DNA of 64,000 bases from DATAOG01 sp963753685 (GTDB lineage Bacteria > Pseudomonadota > Alphaproteobacteria > Geminicoccales > Geminicoccaceae): NCBI GenBank assembly GCA_963753685.1, contig CAVWDE010000005.1:248001-312000 (forward strand). Reading direction: 5' to 3'. The notes below the pieces were generated by a model. It worked only from the letters and a program-made list of their open reading frames with translations. It was not told the origin of the DNA and ran no database searches. Shown piece after piece: positions 52,996 through 62,398 of this stretch. Made by a program: the position numbers and the translations under genes. Numbering within the stretch: the first letter of the stretch is position 1; each line of letters begins with the position of its first letter.

Positions 52996-53796
52996 TTAGC
53001 TGGACTGGTTGCCCTTCTGCTTGTCGTAGATCGCGAGCGCCTCCGGCATCAGCTGCTGCAGACGCTCGACGCGCGTGCCCTCGGAGGGATGGGTCGAGAG
53101 GAACTCGGGCGGCTTGTCGCCGCCGAGCTTCTGAAAGTTCTGCCAGAGCTCGATCGCCTGGCGCGGATCGTAGCCGGCCTTGGCCATCAGGATCAGGCCG
53201 ATGTGGTCGGCCTCGCTCTCCTGGGTGCGCGAATAGGGCAGGGTGACCAGGAGATTCGCGGCCTCGGCCGTGAGCTCGGGAGGGAGCCCGGTGCCGATCC
53301 CGACCGCGGCCTCGCCGAGCTGGGTCGCTATGCCCTGGGACATCCGCTCGGCGCCGTGGCGCGCGATCGCGTGGCCGACCTCGTGGCCGAGCACGGTCGC
53401 GAGCTGGTCGTCGTTCTTGGCGACCTTGAAGAGGCCCGTGTTGACGCCGACCTTGCCGCCCGGCAGCGCGAAGGCGTTGGGGTCGTCGTTCTGGAAGACG
53501 GTGAACTGCCAGTCCCAGTCCGGATGGCCGCTGACCGCGGCGATCCGCCTGCCGACCTCCTGGACCTCCTGGTTGAGCTTAGGGTCGTTCGAGACCTTCT
53601 CCTGTTTCTTGATCTCCTGATAGGCCTGGAGGCCCATCTGCGCGTCCTGGGATTCGGGCACCAGGATCAGCTGATGCCGGCCGGTGACCGGCGCCTCCGC
53701 GCAGCCGGCGAGCAGGGCCGCGAGGGCGAGCCCGGCGGCCGCCTTGCGCCCCGCCGCGCGGCGCACGACGAGGCCGGGCTTGGCCCATGGTGTCAT
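52996..53796 (-). CDS. M48-family zinc metalloprotease lipoprotein
   Basis: 266 aa. Lipobox LAALLAGC gives a lipidated cysteine near residue 32, with a basic 20-residue leader. Active site TVLGHEVGHAIARHGAERMS (HEXXH) and the third ligand in RTQESEADHIGLILM. NAFALPGGKVGVNTGLFKVA is a family mark. Resembles LoiP/BepA-type periplasmic proteases that control outer-membrane protein quality. LSTHPSEGTRVERLQQLMPE near the C-terminus is also conserved. Confidence 0.92.
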   Translation of the reverse strand: MTPWAKPGLVVRRAAGRKAAAGLALAALLAGCAEAPVTGRHQLILVPESQDAQMGLQAYQEIKKQEKVSNDPKLNQEVQEVGRRIAAVSGHPDWDWQFTVFQNDDPNAFALPGGKVGVNTGLFKVAKNDDQLATVLGHEVGHAIARHGAERMSQGIATQLGEAAVGIGTGLPPELTAEAANLLVTLPYSRTQESEADHIGLILMAKAGYDPRQAIELWQNFQKLGGDKPPEFLSTHPSEGTRVERLQQLMPEALAIYDKQKGNQSS

Positions 53797-53923
53797 CGTC
53801 GCGATCCCTCCATCGCGATCGGGCGGCAGGCCTCACGCTCCGCCCGATCATACAATTCCAGGCCAAAGATCGGCGATCGGCGGCGGTCCGGCAAGGGCTG
53901 CCGGGGGCCGGCGACCGCTCCGC

Positions 53924-54514
53924 TCAGGCGGCCCCCTGGGCCTTGCCGGCGGCGCTGGCCGCCCCGACCTCGGCCAGCCGGCCGCTCCTCACGTCGTAGA
54001 TGTAGCCGTAGATCGGGATCGTCCGCGGCACCAGCGGATGGCCGCGAATCCGTCGCACGTCCGCGACCACGCTCGCCGCATTGTCCTTGATGGTCAGCCA
54101 GTCGACGAACGCGGCCTCGCTCGAGCCGGGGCCGGTGCCGACGTCGTGCCAGCCGCTGGCGTCGATGGTCGCGGTTTCCAGGCTCTTCGCCAGCAGGCCG
54201 CGCATGATCTCGTCGGTGAAGGTCTCCATGCCGCAGTCGGTGTGATGGATCACGAACCACTCGCGCGTGCCGAGCAGCTTGTAGGAGATCACCAGCGAGC
54301 GGATGGCGTCGTCGCTGGCCCGGCCGCCGGCGTTGCGGATCACGTGGGCATCGCCCTCGGCGAGGCCGGCGAACTTGGCCGGATCGAGGCGCGCGTCCAT
54401 GCAGGTGAGCACGGCAAACCGCCGGGCGGGCGGCATCGCCAGCTTGGCTTTGTCACCGAACGCCTTGGCATAGGCGTCGTTGGCCTGCAGCACCTGATCC
54501 CGGATCATGCTCAT
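53924..54514 (-). CDS. Beta-carbonic anhydrase
   Basis: 196 aa. Zinc ligands C38 (VLTCMDARLD, with D40/R42 dyad), H91 and C94 (VIHHTDCGM). NAGGRASDDAIRSLVISYKL is the following conserved helix. Interconverts carbon dioxide and bicarbonate. The short form belongs to the bacterial/Mycobacterium Rv1284-like clade. Monocistronic; start MSMIRDQVLQAND is standard. Confidence 0.93.
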   Translation of the reverse strand: MSMIRDQVLQANDAYAKAFGDKAKLAMPPARRFAVLTCMDARLDPAKFAGLAEGDAHVIRNAGGRASDDAIRSLVISYKLLGTREWFVIHHTDCGMETFTDEIMRGLLAKSLETATIDASGWHDVGTGPGSSEAAFVDWLTIKDNAASVVADVRRIRGHPLVPRTIPIYGYIYDVRSGRLAEVGAASAAGKAQGAA

Positions 54515-54615
54515 GCTCCCGCTCCCCCGAGGCTCGTATGGGTTTGAAGCTTGACGTTAGGAGAGATGCCAATCGCTTTCCATGCCCTTGATTGCAGGGC
54601 CGAGCTGAATGCGCC

Positions 54616-55137
54616 TCAGGGCCGGCCGCTGCCGGCGAGCCGTCTGGCATTGCGCGCGATCCGCTGGTTGTAGGGCAGGGCGGCAGCGGCGCTGCCGGCC
54701 GCGCCGAGCGCAGCCAGCCGCGTCGACAGGCCAGCCAGGCGCTCGAGCGTGCCGGCGAGCGCGCTCGCCTGGACCCCGAGCGCGGCGGCGGGGGTAGCGG
54801 ACCGGGCGAGGCCAAGCGTGGCGCGCGTCACAGCCCCGACCTCCTGCCACCAGTGGCGCGCCAGCAGCCCCTGGATCTTCGCGGACACTTCGAGCAGCGC
54901 CGCGCCCGCCAGCATCGCCGCTTCGACCTTTTCCTGACCCATCCGCGCGACCTCGGCGTGATCCGCCCGCAGCGGATCGGCGCCCGCCAGGCGCAGCACC
55001 TCGCTCCGCCGCGCCACCACCTCGAAGGCGCCGAGCGCGGCCGCGCTCAGCTCGGCGCCGGTGCGGGCCAAGCTCGCGCCCGTCCGGGCCAGGGAGCGCG
55101 CGCGGTGGGCGCTGCGGCGTGTCTTCGTGACGGTCAT
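54616..55137 (-). CDS. Phasin-like polyhydroxyalkanoate granule protein
   Basis: 173 aa, almost fully helical and alanine-rich. SLARTGAELSAAALGAFEVV and VARMGQEKVEAAMLAGAALL followed by SAKIQGLLARHWWQEVGAVT resemble the phasin domain that coats PHA granules. The basic N-terminus (TKTRRSAHRARS) and C-terminus (NQRIARNARRLA) are notable and could bind DNA, as with PhaM/PhaF-type proteins (inferred). No other PHA genes are in the window. Confidence 0.72.
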   Translation of the reverse strand: MTVTKTRRSAHRARSLARTGASLARTGAELSAAALGAFEVVARRSEVLRLAGADPLRADHAEVARMGQEKVEAAMLAGAALLEVSAKIQGLLARHWWQEVGAVTRATLGLARSATPAAALGVQASALAGTLERLAGLSTRLAALGAAGSAAAALPYNQRIARNARRLAGSGRP

Positions 55138-55298
55138 CGGCAGTCTCCCCTGGGTGCGGAACGGTCCGCCCGCGACGGCCGGATGCTAGCACCAGGCGCG
55201 TTAAGACGGCACGCGCAAGCGCACATCCGACGGCATGCGGGCGAGGGCCGGCGACCCATGCCGCCGGCCCCTGGTGATCCGACCACCTCCGCGAGCCG

Positions 55299-55799
55299 TC
55301 AGGCGGCGGCCTTGAGCGCGGTCTTGTTGACGTCCGACATGGCGATCTCGTTCAGCTTCTGATCGGCATGCTTCTCCTCGTCGAGGGTCTCGCTGAGCAG
55401 CTTCATGACCTCCTTCTCACCGAGCGCCTCGGCGAGCGCCCGGGCTGAGCCGTAGCTTGCGATCTCGTAGTGCTCGACCTTCTGGGCGGCGGTGATCAGC
55501 GCCACATCGAGGACCTCGGGCGTGGTGATCTCGTCCATCAGCTCGTTGGCCTCCTCGATCAGGCCCTGCATTGCCTCGCAGCGCTGGCCGCGCGCCCGGG
55601 CGCCGAGCTTCTCGAACACCTGCTGGAGGCGCTCGACCTGGCCGTTGGTCTCCTCGAGATGATGCTCGAAGGCATGGCGCAGCTGGTCGGACTTGGCCGC
55701 CTTGGCCATCTTCGGCAGCGCTTTCACGAGCTGCTGCTCGGCGTGATAGATGTCCCGGAGCTCGTCGATCAGCAGGTCATTGACGGTGTTCAGGGTCAT
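55299..55799 (-). CDS. DUF892/YciF-like ferritin-like stress protein
   Basis: 166 aa. VNDLLIDELRDIYHAEQQLV, LRHAFEHHLEETNGQVERLQ, AAQKVEHYEIASYGSARALA and LSETLDEEKHADQKLNEIA give the four helices with E/H metal ligands of the YciF/DUF892 family. Such genes are classic members of the alphaproteobacterial general stress response. An EcfG-type promoter lies 73 bp upstream. Probably protects against oxidative or osmotic stress; precise chemistry unknown. Confidence 0.93.
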   Translation of the reverse strand: MTLNTVNDLLIDELRDIYHAEQQLVKALPKMAKAAKSDQLRHAFEHHLEETNGQVERLQQVFEKLGARARGQRCEAMQGLIEEANELMDEITTPEVLDVALITAAQKVEHYEIASYGSARALAEALGEKEVMKLLSETLDEEKHADQKLNEIAMSDVNKTALKAAA

Positions 55800-55871
55800 G
55801 AAGGTACCTCTCCTCGGGTGATCCCATGATGCGCGGGTCGGTCGGGCCCGATGCCTCGGGCGTGATCCCCC

Positions 55872-55896
55872 AACGCTGACCGCAAGGAGTGGTTCC
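55872..55896 (-). promoter_or_regulatory. EcfG general-stress promoter of the DUF892 gene
   Basis: On the minus strand GGAAC (55896-55892), exactly 16 bp, then CGTT (55875-55872). This equals the EcfG consensus of alphaproteobacteria (GGAAC-N16/17-CGTT). It points at the DUF892 gene, a usual EcfG target. The remaining 55900-56150 holds no gene I can support. Confidence 0.8.
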
Positions 55897-56170
55897 CGCC
55901 GCGCGGACCGTCGGGGATCGCCGTCGGATCAGCCGCAAGTGGCAACCGTCCGCGGGCGCTGCGCGCTCATTGGTGCGCCGGGGTTCGTGGCGATCTCCAA
56001 GGGGCGAGCCGCCGGTCCTACGCCTGTGCACCGCGTGCGGGCGCAATTGCTGGTCGGTGGCCCCGAGGTGGTTTTTCGCCGTTTCGCTTTGACCAGGCCG
56101 GCTTCGCGGGCCTAGAAATGGGTATTCGGGCGGCAAAGCCCGAGCGGGCGACAAAGAAGAGGGGTGGGTG

Positions 56171-57593
56171 ATGCTGGATTTCCTGAACGATCTGTTGTGG
56201 AGCAAGGTTTTGATCGTCGCCCTGATCGCGGCCGGGGCGGCGTTCACGATTTTCTCGCGGTTCGTCCAGTTCCGCTATTTCGGCGCCATGTTCGGCATCC
56301 TGCTGCAGGCCTTCCACCGCGAGGCCGGCCACCTCAGCTCGTTTCAGGCGCTGATGCTCTCGGTCGCCGGCCGGGTCGGCGCCGGCAACATCGCGGGCGT
56401 CGCGGTCGCGATCACGCTGGGCGGCCCCGGGGCGGTGTTCTGGATGTGGGTGATCGGCCTGATCGGCATGGCGACCAGCTACTTCGAGTGCACGCTCGCC
56501 CAGCTCTACAAGAACGCCGAGCCGGACGGCACCTACCGCGGCGGCCCCGCCTACTACATCGAGCGCGGCCTCGGCCAGAGGTGGCTCGCCGGCCTGTTCT
56601 CGGTGCTGCTGCTGGTCACCTTCGGCTTCGGCTTCAACGCGCTCCAGTCCTACACCGTGGCCTCGTCGTTCGGGGACGCCTTCGGCATCCCGACCTGGGC
56701 CACCGGCATCGGCCTCGTGATCGTGCTCGGCCTGATCATCTTCGGCGGCATCAAGCGGATCGCGGCCGCTGCCGAGATCATCGTGCCGATCATGGCGATC
56801 AGCTACATCGCGATCGCGGTGGTCGTGATCCTGCTCAACATCACCGCGGTGCCGGCGGCCTTCGTGCTGATCGTCAGAAGCGCCTTCGGGCTCGAGCCGG
56901 CGTTCGCGGGCGGCCTTGGCGCCGCGATCGCGATGGGTGTGCAGGCGGGGTCTGTTCTCGAACGAGGCGGGCCTCGGCTCAGCACCCAACGTCGCCGCGG
57001 TCGCCTACGTCCGCCACCCGGCCAACCAGGGCATCGTGCAGGCGTTCAGCGTGTTCATCGACACGCTCGTCATCTGCTCCTGCACCGCGTTCATGATCCT
57101 GCTCTCGGGCATCTATACCCCGGACCTGCAGGCGAGCAGCGGCGTGGCACTCACCCAGTCGGCGCTCGCCGACCACGTCGGCGAATGGGGCCGCAGCTTC
57201 GTCTCGATCGCCCTGATGCTGTTTGCCTTCAGCTCGATGATCTACAATTATTACCTGGGGGAGAACAGCCTCAACTTCTTCAGCGAAGAGAACAAGACCC
57301 TGTTCACCGGTTTCCGGGTGCTGACGCTGGTCCTGGTGCTTTGGGGCTCGCTGCAGGACCTGTCGACCGTGTTCGCGTTCGCCGACGTCACCATGGGCCT
57401 GCTGGCGGTGGTCAACCTCGCCGCGGTGCTGCTGCTGATCAAGGTCGGGCTCAGGCTGATCCAAGACTTCGACGCCCAGTTGCGCGCCGGGATCGCCCAG
57501 CCCCTGTTCGACCCGGCCAAGTTCCCGGACCTCGACATCGACCGCGAGGCCTGGCCAGGCGAGGCGGCGGCCACGGCCGCGACGGCGGATTAG
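56171..57593 (+). CDS. Sodium:alanine symporter (AGCS family), frameshifted
   Basis: Corrected length 473 aa from ATG 56171 (GTG 56168 also possible). About 10-11 membrane helices. FQALMLSVAGRVGAGNIAGV is the AGCS substrate-site signature; TYRGGPAYYIERGLGQRWLA and FGFGFNALQSYTVA follow. One extra base in the GG at 56944-56945 breaks the frame after AAIAMGVQ; removing it gives RGLFSNEAGLGSAPN, another invariant family motif. Takes up alanine or glycine with sodium. Otherwise undamaged, so the indel is probably technical. Confidence 0.9.
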
Positions 57594-57647
57594 CCCGGCA
57601 CCCGGTCAGTTATCGGGTTCGCGGACCATCTGGGCCACACCCCGACG

Positions 57648-58103
57648 CTAGAACATGGTGTTGGGGTTGGCCGCGGTCTCTGGGATCGGCTGGATGACGT
57701 CCCAGTGCTCGACGATCTTGCCGTCCTCGAGCCGGAAGATGTCGACGATCGCATTGCCGCGGGTGCCGGGCTCGCGCACGGCATGGACGTGCAGGATGAC
57801 GTAGTCGCCATCCGCCCACGCCTGCTTGATCTCGCTGTGCGAGTTCGGGAATTTGGCGCGCAGGAACTCCAGGAACTTCTTGAAGCCCGCGGGGCCGTCG
57901 GCGGCCAGCGGGTTGTGCTGGATGTAGCTTTTGCCGAAGTATTGCGAGGCGGCGGCAAAGTCCTTCTGGTTCAGACCCTGCTCGTAGAACGCCAGCACGA
58001 CCTTCTTGTTTGCTGCCTCCTGCGGCGTCTCGGCGGCGCTCACGGGCTGCAGGGTGAATACTGCCCAAATTGCGGTGGCGAGCACGAGACCGATCCGGTG
58101 CAT
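57648..58103 (-). CDS. Secreted SnoaL/NTF2-like protein
   Basis: 151 aa from ATG 58103. Signal peptide (MHRIGLVLATAIWAVFTLQP, cleavage near VSA-AET). Then NKKVVLAFYEQGLNQKDFAA, SYIQHNPLAADGPAGFKKFL, FPNSHSEIKQAWADGDYVIL and NAIVDIFRLEDGKIVEHWDV, the cone-shaped SnoaL-like polyketide-cyclase fold. Y-I-Q-H-N-P and H-W-D-V-I-Q mark the 'predicted SnoaL-like aldol condensation' group. Substrate unknown. Confidence 0.88.
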   Translation of the reverse strand: MHRIGLVLATAIWAVFTLQPVSAAETPQEAANKKVVLAFYEQGLNQKDFAAASQYFGKSYIQHNPLAADGPAGFKKFLEFLRAKFPNSHSEIKQAWADGDYVILHVHAVREPGTRGNAIVDIFRLEDGKIVEHWDVIQPIPETAANPNTMF

Positions 58104-58159
58104 GGCCTTCTCCTTGCTTTTTTGGGGTGTGCGCGTCTGGGTTTGTGCGCGCGACGGGA

Positions 58160-58735
58160 TCAGCGGGTGAGATCGCAGCGCAGCACGGGCCGGTGCGGGG
58201 CCCGGCGCGCGACCTCCTCGAACCCGAGGCGGAGAAAGGTCGAGGCGCGTCCGGTGTAGATGGTGCCCGAAGCCTTTTTCTCGCCGATGTCCCAGGGGTA
58301 GGCCTCGAGGCAGGAGCAACCGCCCTGCTTGGCATACGTCTTCGCCGCCTCGATCAGCACCTGGGTCAAGCCTTGGCGTCGATGACGGGCCTTGATGAAG
58401 AAGCAGGAGACCGACCACACCGGCCGGTCGTCGACCGGCGCGAGGAGGCGCGCGCGCTCGAGGCCGGGCAGATCGGCGCGCGGCGTCACCTGGCACCAGC
58501 CGACCGGCTGATCCCCGGCATAGGCGAGCAGTCCTGGCGGCGGCCCGGCGGCGACGATCGCCTGAAACGCCCGGCGATGGGCTTCGCTGCCGGCGGTCCG
58601 AAAGCCGGCACGCGGCCGCCGCCACCACATGCACCAGCATCCCGCGCAGGCGCCGTTCGGCCCGAACAGACGCTCGAGGTCGGGCCAGCGCCCGGGCGTG
58701 AGCGGTCGGATCGCAAGGTTGCCCGGCGGGGTCAT
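58160..58735 (-). CDS. GNAT-family acetyltransferase
   Basis: 191 aa from ATG 58735, overlapping the stop of the Fpg-like gene (ATGA). LAIRPLTPGRWPDLERLFGP, CAGCWCMWWRR, VGWCQVTPRADLPGL and SCFFIKARHRRQGLTQVLIE (acetyl-CoA loop R-R-Q-G-L-T) are typical of a GNAT subfamily with a cysteine-rich CxxCWC stretch near the N-terminus. The last part EAYPWDIGEKK is conserved in that group. Substrate unknown; coupled translation with the glycosylase gene. Confidence 0.87.
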   Translation of the reverse strand: MTPPGNLAIRPLTPGRWPDLERLFGPNGACAGCWCMWWRRPRAGFRTAGSEAHRRAFQAIVAAGPPPGLLAYAGDQPVGWCQVTPRADLPGLERARLLAPVDDRPVWSVSCFFIKARHRRQGLTQVLIEAAKTYAKQGGCSCLEAYPWDIGEKKASGTIYTGRASTFLRLGFEEVARRAPHRPVLRCDLTR

Positions 58736-59718
58736 GTCGTCCGCGCTCCGGCTCGAGGAGCCGCGAGCCGCTCCAGCTCCTCGATCGTCCTCGGCCAGTC
58801 CTTCCTCAGCAGGCGCGAGAGGGAGCGGTCGGCGAGCAGCTGGCCGCCGGTCTGGCAGCGCGGGCAATAGTTGGTCTCGTTGTCGGCGTAGCGGATGCGC
58901 TGCACGAGCGTGCCGCAGACCGGGCAGGGCTTTCCGTACTTGCCGTGCACCGCCATGTCGGTGCGGAAGGCGGTGACCTTCTCGGGGAACGTGTCGCCGT
59001 ACAGCCGGCGCAGCCGCTCGGTCCAGTCGACGAGTGCCGCGCGGGTCGCTTCGAACAGGCGTTGGATCTCGTCGGGCCCGAGCTTCTCGGTCATCGCCAG
59101 CGGCGAGAGCCGCGCCCGGTGCAGGATCTCGTCCGAATAGGCGTTGCCGATGCCGCTGAACAGGCGGGGATCGGTGAGCGCGCGCTTGAGCGTGTGGTTC
59201 TCCTCGAGGAGCGCGTCGCGGAACGCCTCGAGATCCGCATTCAGGACCTCGAGGCCGCCCGGATCATGCTCGGCGAGTGCCGCCGCACCACGGACGACGT
59301 GCAGCGATGCCCGCTTCTTGGCGCCTGCCTCGGTCAGCGTCAGCGCGCCGTTCGGGAAATCGAACGCGGCCAGCGCATAGCGGCCGGCGAGCCTGGCGCC
59401 CTTGCCTGGCTCCCAGCGCCGACTTGGTGTCGGCGCGGAGCGGCAAGCCTGCCAGTGCAGGCGGCCGGCGATCATCAGATGCAGCACGAGCCAGAGCTCA
59501 TCCTGCTCGTCCTCCCCGGGGCCCGGCTCGAGGCCGAGCGCGATCCGCTTGCCGAGGCGCCGGAGCGCCCGCACACGCCGGCCGTGGGTGGCCTTGATCG
59601 GGGGATCGACCGTGCGCAGGAGGAACGGGCTCGCGAGCCGCACGCCCTCGAGCGGCTGGCCGAGGATGCGCGGCTCGAGCGCCTCGAGGTAGAGGGTGAT
59701 GTCCGGCAGCTCGGGCAT
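58732..59718 (-). CDS. Fpg/Nei-family DNA glycosylase
   Basis: 328 aa. The N-terminal proline nucleophile is in MPELPDITLYLEAL, with PELPD in place of the standard PELPE. RLFSGIGNAYSDEILHRARL is the helix-two-turn-helix; the zinc finger has CPVCGTLVQRIRYADNETNY then CPRCQTGG. TLKRALTDP before it contains the conserved lysine region. Length is about 50 aa above Fpg because of inserts (GLEPGPGEDEQDELW). Base-excision repair of oxidised bases; exact lesion range uncertain. Confidence 0.88.
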   Translation of the reverse strand: MPELPDITLYLEALEPRILGQPLEGVRLASPFLLRTVDPPIKATHGRRVRALRRLGKRIALGLEPGPGEDEQDELWLVLHLMIAGRLHWQACRSAPTPSRRWEPGKGARLAGRYALAAFDFPNGALTLTEAGAKKRASLHVVRGAAALAEHDPGGLEVLNADLEAFRDALLEENHTLKRALTDPRLFSGIGNAYSDEILHRARLSPLAMTEKLGPDEIQRLFEATRAALVDWTERLRRLYGDTFPEKVTAFRTDMAVHGKYGKPCPVCGTLVQRIRYADNETNYCPRCQTGGQLLADRSLSRLLRKDWPRTIEELERLAAPRAGARTT

Positions 59719-59789
59719 CGCGCTTTCGCGCCTCCTGCGGCTCGCCTAGGATGGCTCTGAACTAGCGGAGCAGGGGAGGCTTGCCAATC

Positions 59790-60824
59790 ATGACGGGAAC
59801 CTCGGCCGCACGCGCGGCGCTACAGGCGAAGATCGACGCTCAGCCGCGGCTGCGCCTGGCCCATCTGCCGACCCCGCTGGAGCTCTGTCCAAGGCTGAGT
59901 GCGGCGCTCGGCGGCCCGGAGATCTGGCTGAAGCGCGACGATCTGACCGGGCTCGCGTTCGGCGGCAATAAGACCCGCCAGCTCGAGTTCGTGTTCGCCG
60001 AGGTCCTGGCGCAGGGCGCCGATACCGTGGTCGCGGGTGCCTACACCCAGTCCAACTGGTGCCGGCAGATGACCGCGGCGGCGAAAAAGCTCGGCCTCGA
60101 GGTCGCGCTGGTGCTGCTGCACGGCGAGAAGGGGCCGGCGCTGCAGGGCAATCTTCTGCTCGACCGGCTGATGGGCGCCGACGTCACGGTGGTCGATCTC
60201 GACAGCATGGAGCGTCTGACCCCGCTGCTCGAAGCCAAGGCCGAGGAGCTCGAGCGCGCCGGCCGCAGGCCCTACGTGCTGGCGCCGTTCGCGGTCGACC
60301 GGCTGGCGCTGGGCGCGATCGGCTATGTCGCCGCCGCGCTCGAGCTCGACCGGCAGTTCGACGCGGCCGGCATCGATCCCGACTGGCTCTATCTGTGCGG
60401 CGCCAACATGACGCCCGCCGGCATGCTGGTGGGGTTGCGCGCGCTCGGCCGGCGCACGCGGCTGGTCAACATCACGCCGATCCGCTGGAGCGAGCCGCGC
60501 CCGGCCGAGATCGCCCGGATCGCGAACGCGACCGCCACTCGGCTGGCACTCGATGTGCACCTGGCACCCGCCGAGATCGAGAGCCACGACGACTACATCG
60601 GCCAGCGCTACGGCGTGGTCAGCGAGGGCGGCCGCGAGGCCATGCGGCTGCTCGCGCGCACCGAGGCAGTGATCCTCGATCCGGTCTACAGCAGCAAGGC
60701 GATGGCCGGCCTGATCGACCACATCCGCAAGGGCCGGATCGGCCGCGGCGAGACCGTGGTCTTCGTGCACACCGGCGGCACGCCGGCGCTGTTCGCCTAC
60801 GCGGCCGACCTCGGCCTCGGCTGA
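59790..60824 (+). CDS. dcyD: D-cysteine desulfhydrase / ACC-deaminase-like PLP enzyme
   Basis: 344 aa. ATG 59790 is chosen because GGGGAGG lies 10 nt upstream; TTG 59781 is too close to that site. WLKRDDLTGLAFGGNKTRQL holds PLP lysine K61; GAYTQSNWCRQMTAAAKKLG is the substrate loop, and VVFVHTGGTPALFAY the phosphate region. Members deaminate D-cysteine to pyruvate, sulfide and ammonia, or open the ring of ACC. The tryptophan in SNW favours the D-cysteine desulfhydrase side, but this is not certain. Confidence 0.85.
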   Translation: MTGTSAARAALQAKIDAQPRLRLAHLPTPLELCPRLSAALGGPEIWLKRDDLTGLAFGGNKTRQLEFVFAEVLAQGADTVVAGAYTQSNWCRQMTAAAKKLGLEVALVLLHGEKGPALQGNLLLDRLMGADVTVVDLDSMERLTPLLEAKAEELERAGRRPYVLAPFAVDRLALGAIGYVAAALELDRQFDAAGIDPDWLYLCGANMTPAGMLVGLRALGRRTRLVNITPIRWSEPRPAEIARIANATATRLALDVHLAPAEIESHDDYIGQRYGVVSEGGREAMRLLARTEAVILDPVYSSKAMAGLIDHIRKGRIGRGETVVFVHTGGTPALFAYAADLGLG

Positions 60825-60988
60825 GCTGGCCGGTCGAGGGCGGTTGGCCGAGGGCCGGGCAGAGTTCAGTCGGAATGCCGTGCATCGAAACGTGATCGAG
60901 GCGCGAAGAGATTGCCAATCAACCGATGACGGAGCGGTCCTCGGCGGGCGAGCCTGGACGAATTCGCGCGGCGCGGCATTAAGCAAAA

Positions 60989-61138
60989 GTTAACCTTTGG
61001 CGCGTAAGTGGTTCTTCGGATGGTCCATGCGAGCGTGGGAATCCGTGCCGCGAAAAGACGGTGGGCGGACGAAGTCGCAGGCTCTCATGGACCATCGGGC
61101 CGGCAGCCTGAACGACAACGGTTGATGAAAGATTAACC
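60989..61138. repeat. Intact 150-bp palindromic repeat (MITE/REP-like)
   Basis: Ends are imperfect inverted repeats (GTTAACCTTT at 60989; AAAGATTAAC near 61128). Inside, GATGGTCCATG (61019-61029) and CATGGACCATC (61086-61096) are perfect 11-bp inverted arms. A second copy, 61 bp further on, is split by the IS element. The copies differ by roughly 12-15 percent by eye, so they are not a recent duplication. No coding content. Confidence 0.88.
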
Positions 61139-61199
61139 GGGCGGCGTTGGTGAGATCCGCTCTCGCTGACCATGCCGTAGCGCCGGCCATTTGCCGACC

Positions 61200-61297
61200 G
61201 TTAACCTTTGGCGCGTAATGGTTTCTTCGGATGGTCCATGCGACCGTGGGAATCCGCGCCTCGAAAAGACCGCGGGCGGACGAAGTCCAGGATCTCA
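61200..61297. repeat. Left part of a second palindromic repeat, interrupted by the IS
   Basis: Matches 60989-61086 of the intact copy, from GTTAACCTTTGGCGCGTAA to GATCTCA. The right part resumes at 62653 after the IS. Confidence 0.88.
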
Positions 61298-61381
61298 TAA
61301 TGAGATGGACGCCTCCCGCTGACGGCATCGAGGTGCCAAAGGTGGAAGTCGGAACAACCACGAACGCGGGAGACGTCCGAG

Positions 61382-62398
61382 ATGCAAGCTACCACGATCG
61401 GGCTGGACATCGCCAAGAGCGTGTTTCAGATGCACGGTGTCGACGGATGCGGCCGCATGGTGCTGAAGAAGCGGCTGGCGCGCGGTAAGATGTTGGAATT
61501 CTTCGCCAATCTGCCGCGCTGCGTGATCGGCCTCGAGGCCTGCGGCGGGGCTCATCACTGGGCGCGCGAGCTGATCAAGCTCGGGCACGACGCGCGCCTG
61601 ATGCCGCCGCAGTACGTCAAGGCCTACGTCAAGACCAACAAGCACGATGCCGCCGATGCCGAGGCCTGCTGCGAGGCCGTGCAGCGGCCGAGCATGCGCT
61701 TCGTGCCGGTCAAGAGCGCGGAGCAGCAGGCCCTCTTGATGCTCCACCGGGTCCGCGACCAACTGATCGGGCAGCGCACCGCGACGATCAACGCGCTGCG
61801 CGGCCATCTGGCCGAGCTCGGGATCGTCGCGGCGCAGCGCCAGGCCGGCCTGCGGCAGCTGCTCGAGATCCTGGGCGAGCTTGAGGACGATCGCATCCCG
61901 CCGTTGGCCCGCGAGGTCCTGCAGACGTTGGTCGGGCATCTTCGCGAGGTTGCGGACAAGCTCGCCTGCCTCGACCGGCGCCTGGTCGTGATGAGCCGCG
62001 CCGACCCGGTCTGCCGGTCGCTGGCCGAGGTCCCGGGCGTCGGCCCGGTGATCGCGACGGCGTTCGCAGCGACCGTGCCCGATGCGACCACGTTCCACTC
62101 GGGGCGCCATCTCGCCGCTTGGCTGGGGCTGGTCCGAAGACAGCACGCCACCGCCGGCAAGGAACGCCGGCTCGGGATCAGCAAGCGCGGCGACGGCTAT
62201 CTGCGCCGCCAGCTGATCCACGGGGCGCGGTCGCTGGTCAAGGTCAGTCCGGGACGAGCCGGCAAGCTCTGGTCTTGGATCAACGCGTTGCGGGCGCGCC
62301 GACCGTTCAACGTCGTGGTCGCGGCGGTCGCTAACAAGCTGGCCCGGATCCTCTGGGCCATGCTGAGCCGCGGTGAAGCCTATCGGGCCGCAGCCTGA
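61382..62398 (+). CDS. IS110-family DEDD transposase/recombinase
   Basis: 338 aa, start supported by GGGAG 9 nt upstream. The N-terminal RuvC-like domain has D9 (TTIGLDIAKSVFQMHGVD), E52 (CVIGLEACGGAHHWAREL) and D89/D92 (VKTNKHDAADAEACCEAV). The C-terminal transposase_20 domain has EVPGVGPVIATAF and FHSGRHLAAWLGLVRRQHAT with its conserved serine. No frameshift or stop. In this family the enzyme works with an RNA made from the element's non-coding end to choose donor and target. Confidence 0.95.
   Translation: MQATTIGLDIAKSVFQMHGVDGCGRMVLKKRLARGKMLEFFANLPRCVIGLEACGGAHHWARELIKLGHDARLMPPQYVKAYVKTNKHDAADAEACCEAVQRPSMRFVPVKSAEQQALLMLHRVRDQLIGQRTATINALRGHLAELGIVAAQRQAGLRQLLEILGELEDDRIPPLAREVLQTLVGHLREVADKLACLDRRLVVMSRADPVCRSLAEVPGVGPVIATAFAATVPDATTFHSGRHLAAWLGLVRRQHATAGKERRLGISKRGDGYLRRQLIHGARSLVKVSPGRAGKLWSWINALRARRPFNVVVAAVANKLARILWAMLSRGEAYRAAA

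Noticed and set aside
60990..61361. Minus-strand frames with repeated peptide SFRG-DSH-RMDHPK
   Set aside because: They are translations of the two palindromic repeat copies, not genes.
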